Source: DASRHK01 sp035650495 (GTDB taxonomy: Bacteria; Pseudomonadota; Gammaproteobacteria; Nevskiales; Nevskiaceae). From it: a DNA stretch of 54,989 bases. This document shows positions 48,994 through 54,989 of this stretch, piece by piece; position 1 is the stretch's first letter; each line of letters opens with the position of its first letter. Below the pieces are notes generated by a model. The model was not told the DNA's origin. It saw only the letters and a list, made by a program, of their open reading frames with translations, and ran no database searches. The DNA lies in the NCBI GenBank assembly GCA_035650495.1, contig DASRHK010000143.1:1-54989 (forward strand), written 5' to 3'. The position numbers were made by a program, and so were the translations under genes.

Positions 48994-49009
48994 CGGGGAC
49001 GATTCCCCG
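48994..49009. promoter_or_regulatory. GC-rich dyad (CGGGGA-CGAT-TCCCCG)
   Basis: Perfect six-base arms with a four-base spacer, 21 bases upstream of ATG 48973 in the minus-strand leader. Either an operator or an RNA hairpin. Confidence 0.4.
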
Positions 49010-49070
49010 ATGGACGTCATCCTGCGGCAGGCGTTTGTGCATGAATAGTGTCCATTTGCGCACGCTGCTC

Positions 49071-49084
49071 TTGCATTTCTGCAA
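49071..49084. promoter_or_regulatory. Candidate LysR operator (TTGCA-TTTC-TGCAA)
   Basis: Perfect five-base arms with a four-base spacer, 21 bases before the LysR start codon at 49106, a typical autoregulation site between divergent genes. Confidence 0.4.
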
Positions 49085-49105
49085 TGGCACGCTCAGGCTG
49101 GCGCC

Positions 49106-50077
49106 ATGGACTGGGACGATCTGCGCTACGTGCTCGCGGTCTCGCGCGCCGGCGGCTTGAACGGCGCGGCGCGGCAGCTCGGCGTCAATCCGTCGAGCGT
49201 GTTCCGGCGCCTCGGCGCGCTCGAGCAGCAGCTTGAGGTGCGGCTGTTCGAGCGCCTGCGCGAGGGCTATCGCCTGACGCCCGCCGGCGAGGCGTTCGCG
49301 GAATCCGCGGCGCGCGTGGAAGCGGAGACGACGCAGGTCGAGCGCAAGCTGAAAGGCATCGACACGCGGCTCGAGGGCACCATCCGGCTCAACACCAGCG
49401 ATCTGGTCGCGCAGTTCCTGGTGCCGAGATGGCTGGGCGAGTTCCAGCGCACGTTCCCCGGCCTGACGCTCGACATCACGACCGCAGCCGAGTACGTCGA
49501 TCTTTCCAAGCGCGAGGTCGACGTGGTCATCCGCGGCACCGCATCGCCGCCGGAGCATCTGGTGGGACGCAGCACCGCCCGGATGGGCATGGCGGCCTAC
49601 GCGTCGAAGCGCTATCTCGATCGCGCCGGCCGCGACCGCGCGCTGGATCAGCACGACTGGCTCGATTTCCTCGGGGCGATGCGCCGCGCGCCGATGGCGC
49701 GCTGGATGGAGGCGAACGTGCCCGACCGTTGCGTGAAGCTGCGCTTCGACTCGTCGTCGATCCTGCGCGAGGCGCTCCTCGCGGATCTCGGTTGCGCGCT
49801 GCTGCCTTGCGCCACCTGTGATGAAAACCCGGAGCTGGAGCGGCTGCCCGGCACGCATTTCCTCTCCAGCTATCACGTGTGGCTGCTGACGCACCCGGAC
49901 CTGCGCCGCAGCGCGCGCATCCACGCCTTCCTCGACTTCTTCAGCAGCCGCTTCACGGCGAGCGCTTCGCTGCTGACGGGCGAGGCTCCGCGGCTGCGGA
50001 AGATGTCTACTCGCAGTCAACGCAGCAAGAGCAGACCGAAGCGGCGCGAATCCTCGCGCCATGGGAGAACGACATGA
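49106..50077 (+). CDS. LysR-family transcriptional regulator
   Basis: 323 residues. The helix-turn-helix is at about 4-62 (DDLRYVLAVSRAGGLNGAARQLGVNPSSVFRRL, in part), followed by a shortened effector domain. The C-terminus ends in an Arg/Ser-rich tail. It has the two-domain layout of the family, but instead of the usual long binding domain it is closest to the short subgroup that includes regulators acting by auto-control. Its TGA overlaps the ATG of the LolA-like gene (50074-50077), so the two are coupled, an unusual pairing. Confidence 0.9.
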   Translation: MDWDDLRYVLAVSRAGGLNGAARQLGVNPSSVFRRLGALEQQLEVRLFERLREGYRLTPAGEAFAESAARVEAETTQVERKLKGIDTRLEGTIRLNTSDLVAQFLVPRWLGEFQRTFPGLTLDITTAAEYVDLSKREVDVVIRGTASPPEHLVGRSTARMGMAAYASKRYLDRAGRDRALDQHDWLDFLGAMRRAPMARWMEANVPDRCVKLRFDSSSILREALLADLGCALLPCATCDENPELERLPGTHFLSSYHVWLLTHPDLRRSARIHAFLDFFSSRFTASASLLTGEAPRLRKMSTRSQRSKSRPKRRESSRHGRTT

Positions 50078-50859
50078 AACGGATTGCCACGCTGTTGGCG
50101 CTCGTGATCATCGCTCCTGCGCGCGCGCAGGATGCGCAGCACGTGATCGATTGCATGCGCGCAAACGTGCCGCCCGCGTTGCGCGTCCAGGAGATCGAGC
50201 TTGCCGCGACCGATCGCACGGGCACGACGCGCTCGCTCAAGGGCAAGCTCTACGCGATGTTGGAGAAGACGTCGGCCGGCGGAGGGTTGGTCCGCGCGAT
50301 GCTGCGCATGGAATCGCCGGAGGCCGTGGCCGGCACTGCCTATCTGGTGCGCGAATCCGCCGACTCGGCGAACGAGAACATGTTCGTCTACCTGCCGGCA
50401 TTCCGGCGCGTGCGCCGGGTCACCAGCTCGCTTGGCGACCGCTCGCTGCTCGGTACCGATTTCAGCTTCAGCGACTTCAAGCTCCTGTCGAACTCGTTCG
50501 TCGGATCGTCGGCCAAGATCGAGCCGTCCGGCGTCGTCGTCCAGCGACCCACCTACACGATCCGGTTCACGCCGCTGGCCGGAGCGGCGTCGCCCTACAG
50601 CCAGGTCCGCGCGTGGGTGGATCAGGAAACCTGCGTCCCGCTCAAAGCCGATTTCTACATCGGCAGCGCGGTGCGCAAGCGACTGACGGCACCGGCCAGC
50701 GCCCTGCAACGCGTGGGCGACTTCTGGTACCTCTCGGAAGTCGTGATGCGCGATCTGCTCGAGGGAACGACGACGGTGCTGAGAACCGGCAAGCTCACTG
50801 GCGCCAAGGAATTGCCGGGCCGCTATTTCGATCCGAATCTTTTCTACGTCAACGAGTAG
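50074..50859 (+). CDS. Secreted LolA-like (outer membrane lipoprotein-sorting) protein
   Basis: 261 residues. Signal peptide about 1-18 (MKRIATLLALVIIAPARA). The mature protein has the half-barrel strand pattern of the LolA-like family, with RTGTTRSLKGKLYAMLEK (in part), ENMFVYLPAFRRVRRVTSS (about 105-123), LLGTDFSFSDFKLL and WVDQETCVPLKADFY. Such proteins are usually encoded with RND/MMPL-type exporters, and one lies nearby on the other strand. It may carry a lipid or lipoprotein across the periplasm. Its 3' end overlaps the convergent lipoprotein gene by 11 bases. Confidence 0.86.
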   Translation: MKRIATLLALVIIAPARAQDAQHVIDCMRANVPPALRVQEIELAATDRTGTTRSLKGKLYAMLEKTSAGGGLVRAMLRMESPEAVAGTAYLVRESADSANENMFVYLPAFRRVRRVTSSLGDRSLLGTDFSFSDFKLLSNSFVGSSAKIEPSGVVVQRPTYTIRFTPLAGAASPYSQVRAWVDQETCVPLKADFYIGSAVRKRLTAPASALQRVGDFWYLSEVVMRDLLEGTTTVLRTGKLTGAKELPGRYFDPNLFYVNE

Positions 50860-52063
50860 CGTCCTGCTCGAGCAGGCGCGGATCGTCGAAATAGCGCGTC
50901 GCGGAAATCGCGTGGTGGCCCCACTGGCGGGTGACCCCGTCGCGCCCGATCCCGTCCGGGCCGAACAGGCTGCGCGTTCCTCCGCCCGGCGTGTCGAGCG
51001 TCATCAGATCCTCGTAGGGCCGCAGCTCATAACGTTTCGCCGAGCCATGCCCGGCCTCGATCACGCGCTCGACGGTGTGTGATCCGGACCGCAGCGCTGC
51101 GGCGACCTCGTGCTGCGCGACGACGCGCGCGTAGTCGTGGCCGTCGGCGCGCACGTAGTCGTAGCCGAGTGGCTTGCCGTCTTCCGCGAGTGTCACGCGC
51201 CAGATCAGTCCATCGAGCGCACCCGGCCTCGCTGAAAACCACACGAAATAGTTGAGCTGCACGAGCGTGCGTTGCCCGACGCGCGCGTAGCTCGGCAGGT
51301 AATACACGACTGGTCGCGATGCATCGACGCTCGGCCCCTGCGCCGTCAGGATCGGCGCGCCGATGCGATCGCCCTCGCCTGCGGTCGCGATCAGCAGCTT
51401 CGGCGCGTGCTGCGCCGCGAGCGCGGGCCACTGATCCATGAGGAGCCCGACGCGACCGAGCTCGTCGCGGGCAGCGTCGGCGAAGCCGCGCGGCAGGTGA
51501 ACGTCGGTCGGCGCGGGCGAGGCTTGCCAAAGAACGGATTTCGCGTGCGACGGCGGCGCGGCCTGCACGTTGCTCTGCGCGATCGCCGGTGCGGGCGCGT
51601 CGGCGATCTTCGCCGCGTCGACCAGCTTGGCCAGCGTCGCCGGATCGGCGAGCTCGTCGAACGACAGCCACACCGCGCAGGTGCGCAGCGTGTTGAGCAG
51701 GTCCGCCCGCTCGAACTTCGGCATGCCGAGATTGGTGAGCTCGATGTCGCGCGCGATGCTGTCGTTCTCGCGCAGCTGCAGCATCCAGGTGCCGAGCGTG
51801 TTGAGATCGCCGCTGACCTCGTTGCGATACGACGACATCAGCCGATCGGTGCGGATGTACGGGAAGCCCGGCACCGCGAAGAACTCGTCGTCGTGCACGC
51901 CGGCGCTGGCGATGCGCGCGTCGACGTCGGCGTACTGCTGGCGGCATTGCGCGAGGAAGGCGCGGAATTTCGTGTCCGGGTCTGCCGGCGCTTGCGGAAC
52001 CGGCGGCGCCGGGTGCGCGCAGGACGCGAGGAGGAGCGCGAACAACGAGAGGCGCGCGCGCAT
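50849..52063 (-). CDS. Lipoprotein of the export module, unknown family
   Basis: 404 residues. Signal peptide with lipobox LLASCA (Cys15), a Pro-rich linker, then a soluble domain containing FRAFLAQCRQQYADVDARI (in part) and later VVYYLPSYARVGQRTLVQLNYFVWFS (in part). The late ends carry YELRPYEDLMTL and GTRSLFGPDGIGRDGV. It begins on the last base of the RND gene stop (TGATG), so it is translationally coupled to it. Family not recognised. Confidence 0.78.
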   Translation of the reverse strand: MRARLSLFALLLASCAHPAPPVPQAPADPDTKFRAFLAQCRQQYADVDARIASAGVHDDEFFAVPGFPYIRTDRLMSSYRNEVSGDLNTLGTWMLQLRENDSIARDIELTNLGMPKFERADLLNTLRTCAVWLSFDELADPATLAKLVDAAKIADAPAPAIAQSNVQAAPPSHAKSVLWQASPAPTDVHLPRGFADAARDELGRVGLLMDQWPALAAQHAPKLLIATAGEGDRIGAPILTAQGPSVDASRPVVYYLPSYARVGQRTLVQLNYFVWFSARPGALDGLIWRVTLAEDGKPLGYDYVRADGHDYARVVAQHEVAAALRSGSHTVERVIEAGHGSAKRYELRPYEDLMTLDTPGGGTRSLFGPDGIGRDGVTRQWGHHAISATRYFDDPRLLEQDATR

Positions 52064-54465
52064 CAGTGCGACTCCGTGAGCCAGCCGGCGTCGACGCCCT
52101 CGCCGAGCCATTGCCCCCGGGTGACGAACCCGGGCTTGATCCACCAGACGAGCAGCGGCAGCACGACCAGCGCGAGCACCATGTTGATCGCCATGATCGC
52201 CATCAGCAGCAGTCCCATGTCGGCGACGAACTTCAGTCCCGACAGGAAGTACCACGGCGCGATGCCGAGCGTCATGATCGTCGCGGTGAACAGGATCGCC
52301 TTGCCGGTCGTACGCAGCGCGGCGGTGATTGCGGCGTCCCAGCGCGGTGACGCTTGATACTCCTCGCAGATGCGCGACAAGAGATAGATGCCGTAATCGA
52401 TGCCGACGCCGACGCCGATCGCGGCGACGATCATCGAGTTGACGTCGAGCCCGACGCCGAGCAGATGCATCGCCGCGATCAGTGCCTGATTGGCGAGATT
52501 CACCGGCACCAGCAGCATCGCGCCGGCCACGAGCGAGCGGTAGGCGATCGCGCACATCACGAAGATCATCGCGTTCACCATCACGATGACCACGTGCTGG
52601 TAGCGCGCGATGACGTGATTCACCGCCTCCTGCAGCGCGATGATCCCGGTGCCGAGGCGCACGCGGAACGCCGGATGGTCCTCGCCCACCGACGCCACCG
52701 CCGCGCGCGCAGCGGCGAGTGCGGCGTCGACAGTCTCCTGCTTGTTGTCGGCGTACCACATCGACACCGTCGAGTGCTGCATGTTCGGGCTGACGACGTT
52801 GCTGAAGTTGGTCGCGCTGGTTCCCATCATCGCGCCGACGGCCGCCGCGCTGATCGCGCGAGGCCGTGGATCGAGCGGCAGGAAGCGCGGATCGCCGCCG
52901 TAGAACAGTCGATTGCTCTCGGACAGATAATCCGCGAACGACAGCGTCGCGCGCGGAGGCGATGGCCCCTCCTCCATCGCGCGCTGCAGCGCGGTTTCGG
53001 TCTGGACCGTATCGAGCTGCTGTCCGACCCAATCGGGATTGTCGGGATCCTTCGCCTCGAGCACGATCTCCAGCGTGTTGACGCCAGGAAAGCTGCCGTT
53101 GATCGCGCGCACCGCGGTGTTGAACTCGGAGTTACGCCACAGAAGATTCGTACCTTCGACCGGATTGCCGACCTTGATCTGCGCGGCGGTCCAGATTGCG
53201 GCGACCGACGCCGCGCCGACGATCACCGTCGTGAGCGGCGCGAGACGTCCAGTGGAGAGCGCGGCGATGCGGCCCAGCGCATCGCGGAATTGCCGATGCA
53301 CGCCGCCGCGCTCCCGACCGATCAGCCGCTGCACGTTCTTCGGCGGCGGCAGCGTCGCGAGCAGGAGCGAGATCAGCACGACGCCGGTCGGGATCAGCCA
53401 CGTCGCCCACATGCCGCAGAAGATCGCGTGACGCACCATCGCCGGGATCGGCGCGGCGGCGACGACGATGATGCCGAAGATGTCGGTGAAGATGCCGAGC
53501 ACCGAGGGCGCCATCATCACGCTCATGGTGATCTCGGCCGCGCGACGCCGGTCACCGACGCGCGCAAACACTTCGTAGAAGCGCTCGGTGAACTGCACGC
53601 TGTGCGAGAACGAGCGCGCGGTGAGCAGGAGCGGCACGACCATCAAGAGCGGCTCGATCGAGATGTGCAGCCAGCCGACGAAGCCGAACGCCCAGATGCC
53701 CGCGACTGCGCTGGTCACGATCGGCGTCAGCACGCCGACCGCGTTGCGCATGTACAGGATGAGCGCGAGCAGCAGGAGTGCGATCGTCGCGGCGAAAATG
53801 CCGATCATCTGCCGCTCGTGCTGATAGACCCAGCCGATCAGGATCGGCTGGCCCGCGATGAACACGTCGTGATGCGCGTCGCGCGCCGATTCGACGAGGT
53901 TCTGCAGGTAGCGGAACGTCTCGCCGTAATCGATGCGATGCTCGATGAACGTCGCCAGCACCAGCGCTGCGTGCTCGTCGCGCGAGATCAGGAACACGCG
54001 CACGTTCGGCGCCTTCTCCACGCGCGCCCGGAACTGGGCGATCTCTTCGGGCGCCTGCGGCGGCGATCCGCCCATCAGCGGTCGCATGTCGATGCCCGTT
54101 GGAGTCGCTTCAGAGTAGCGGGCTTTTTCCGTCGTGATCGAGAGGATCTGCTCGTGATCGACCGACGGCGCGAGGTCGATGTCGCGGGTGAGCTTCCATA
54201 CTTTCGCCAGCGTCTCGGCGTTGTAGAGGTCGCCGTCCTTGTTGCGGATCATCACCAGCACGGTGAGCGGGCTGCCGAAGTTCGGATGATCGCGATAGAC
54301 CTGCACGAACGGATCGTCGCGCGGCAACAGGTCGTTGAAGATCGTGCGCAGCTGCACGCGCGGCAGTCCGGCGGCGAAGAACGCGGTGATCAGCGCGAAC
54401 AGCGCGAAGGAACCTCTGCGATGCGCCAGCACCCAGCGCGCCAGCTTCCATCGCAGCGAGTACAT
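52063..54465 (-). CDS. RND-superfamily exporter (MMPL/HAE-like, hydrophobe transporter)
   Basis: 800 residues with about 12 membrane segments in two repeats (a first helix at about 18-35, then clusters around 220-370 and 630-790). Two large periplasmic loops separate them (about 40-210 and 425-620), typical of the MMPL group. Motifs include GVGIDYGIYLLSRICEE (about 700-716), where the Asp is the expected proton-relay residue; TLGIAPWYF and WWIKPGF follow. Proteins of this size lack the docking domains of tripartite HAE pumps and export lipids or hopanoids. It is flanked by a DUF1329 gene one base upstream and a lipoprotein gene downstream. Confidence 0.92.
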   Translation of the reverse strand: MYSLRWKLARWVLAHRRGSFALFALITAFFAAGLPRVQLRTIFNDLLPRDDPFVQVYRDHPNFGSPLTVLVMIRNKDGDLYNAETLAKVWKLTRDIDLAPSVDHEQILSITTEKARYSEATPTGIDMRPLMGGSPPQAPEEIAQFRARVEKAPNVRVFLISRDEHAALVLATFIEHRIDYGETFRYLQNLVESARDAHHDVFIAGQPILIGWVYQHERQMIGIFAATIALLLLALILYMRNAVGVLTPIVTSAVAGIWAFGFVGWLHISIEPLLMVVPLLLTARSFSHSVQFTERFYEVFARVGDRRRAAEITMSVMMAPSVLGIFTDIFGIIVVAAAPIPAMVRHAIFCGMWATWLIPTGVVLISLLLATLPPPKNVQRLIGRERGGVHRQFRDALGRIAALSTGRLAPLTTVIVGAASVAAIWTAAQIKVGNPVEGTNLLWRNSEFNTAVRAINGSFPGVNTLEIVLEAKDPDNPDWVGQQLDTVQTETALQRAMEEGPSPPRATLSFADYLSESNRLFYGGDPRFLPLDPRPRAISAAAVGAMMGTSATNFSNVVSPNMQHSTVSMWYADNKQETVDAALAAARAAVASVGEDHPAFRVRLGTGIIALQEAVNHVIARYQHVVIVMVNAMIFVMCAIAYRSLVAGAMLLVPVNLANQALIAAMHLLGVGLDVNSMIVAAIGVGVGIDYGIYLLSRICEEYQASPRWDAAITAALRTTGKAILFTATIMTLGIAPWYFLSGLKFVADMGLLLMAIMAINMVLALVVLPLLVWWIKPGFVTRGQWLGEGVDAGWLTESH

Positions 54466-54466
54466 C

Positions 54467-54989
54467 TCAGACCGCGCCGAGGTGCATCAGCGCCTTCTGC
54501 GTGAGGTAGCGCTCGTAGAGCGTCGGATCGTTGGCGCCGCTGCGATGGATCTCCTCGAGCGACTTCACCTGCTGCAGGCGCGTCACGCTGTTGGTCTGGA
54601 TGTCGGAGGCCAGCACGTGCGTCCAGCTCCAGTACGGATGCTTGCCGTCCATCACCTTCTTGTCGCCCGATTGATAGATGCTGTACGCGCCGTCGAAGGA
54701 CCGATACGGCTGGCCCTTGCGGTCGAACGTGGTCATGCCGATCACGGTCTGGTTGCGCGCGTCGAACCACACGCGCTTCTTCGACACCGGCGCGCGCGGG
54801 AATTTCACCGGCTCGGCCTCGACGATGATCGCCTCGGGCACCAGCTCGACGGTCGTGTCCCAGAACATGTTGCCCTTCGGTCCACCGTGCGTCTTGTGCT
54901 CCCAGTTCGGGTGATCGGCGTTCCAGCCGCCGGACACGCCGGCGAGGAACGGACCGCGGCCGACGATGTTGTAGTTGCCCCAGGTGTGC
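54467..54989 (-). CDS. DUF1329 protein (outer-membrane/LolB-like), 5' end outside the window
   Basis: The visible 173 C-terminal residues include GRGPFLAGVSGGWN close to the window edge, then MFWDTTVELVPEAIIVEAEPVK (in part), KKRVWFDARNQTVIGMTTFDRKGQPYR (in part) and WTHVLASDIQTNSVTRLQQV, the recognisable C-terminal half of DUF1329. The family has a LolA/LolB-like half-barrel and is found with DUF1302 and RND exporters. Only one base separates its stop from the RND start, so they form one operon. DUF1302 may lie outside the window. Confidence 0.85.
   Translation of the reverse strand, partial: HTWGNYNIVGRGPFLAGVSGGWNADHPNWEHKTHGGPKGNMFWDTTVELVPEAIIVEAEPVKFPRAPVSKKRVWFDARNQTVIGMTTFDRKGQPYRSFDGAYSIYQSGDKKVMDGKHPYWSWTHVLASDIQTNSVTRLQQVKSLEEIHRSGANDPTLYERYLTQKALMHLGAV

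Noticed and set aside
52354..54504. A 716-codon open frame on the plus strand opposite the RND exporter
   Set aside because: Same reason: an Asp/His/Arg-rich shadow of a well-recognised gene.
1..54989. CRISPR arrays, tRNA or rRNA genes, insertion sequences
   Set aside because: No direct repeat arrays, cloverleaf-like sequences, rRNA segments or transposase motifs were seen in reading both strands.

Overview
The window (54,989 bases, high GC) looks like the chromosome of an aerobic, Gram-negative proteobacterium. Signs of this are lipoproteins with lipoboxes, an outer-membrane beta-barrel protein, LolA-like and DUF1329 envelope proteins, PqiA, BrkB, a Tat-exported FecR protein, GlyGly-CTERM tails and REP-like palindromes. 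A gammaproteobacterium of the Steroidobacter/Nevskia kind is my best guess from gene content, but no marker gene is present to settle it. There are no tRNA or rRNA genes, no CRISPR array and no recognisable transposase. Genes are packed tightly, often with 4-base ATGA stop/start overlaps, and no gene-free stretch exceeds about 200 bases.

Left part (1-23.5 kb): a truncated beta-propeller lipoprotein; a sterol-desaturase-family enzyme; a coupled MAPEG - Rieske oxygenase - amino acid permease operon; a NYN/LOTUS RNA-binding or nuclease protein; a flavin oxidoreductase; then an ECF42-type sigma factor (7464-8696) with its usual partners downstream, namely two PhnB-like VOC proteins and two DGPF/YCII proteins. 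An ECF42-like promoter sits in front of that operon, behind a clean terminator. Next come a GNAT plus a second sterol desaturase, small secreted or lipid-anchored proteins, a SRAP (YedK) plus serine hydrolase pair, a reductase - SRPBCC - Old Yellow Enzyme operon, a PAP2 phosphatase, BrkB and a small membrane protein with HEWGH.

Middle (23.5-32.6 kb): a roughly 100-base nested inverted repeat between convergent genes; a DAO-type oxidase with a CocE-type hydrolase; a secreted Asp-box protein; a PqiA-domain protein; a FecR/beta-barrel divergent pair; and a LysR regulator. The hydrolase and the Asp-box protein are divergent neighbours and both end in a GlyGly-CTERM-like tail.

Right part (32.6-50 kb): a collinear run of twelve genes on the minus strand (47732 down to 32604) centred on a four-subunit, biotin-independent ketone carboxylase of the acetophenone/acetone carboxylase type. 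It is followed by two short-chain dehydrogenases, an unknown 229-residue protein, a DUF3237 protein, an acetoacetyl-CoA synthetase-like ligase, a Baeyer-Villiger-type monooxygenase, a saccharopine-dehydrogenase-like protein and an alpha/beta hydrolase. The order suggests alcohol to ketone (SDR), ketone to beta-keto acid (carboxylase), then beta-keto acid to its CoA ester (ligase). Within the carboxylase operon two 34-base REP-like hairpins fill equal 42-base gaps, supply the upstream gene's stop codon and differ by a compensated base pair. A divergent SDR lacking the catalytic Tyr shares the operon's promoter region, which holds a perfect dyad.

Far right (50-55 kb): a LysR gene translationally coupled to a LolA-like protein, then on the other strand a DUF1329 protein (cut by the window end), an RND/MMPL-type exporter and a lipoprotein. 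Together these look like an envelope lipid or hydrophobe export module.
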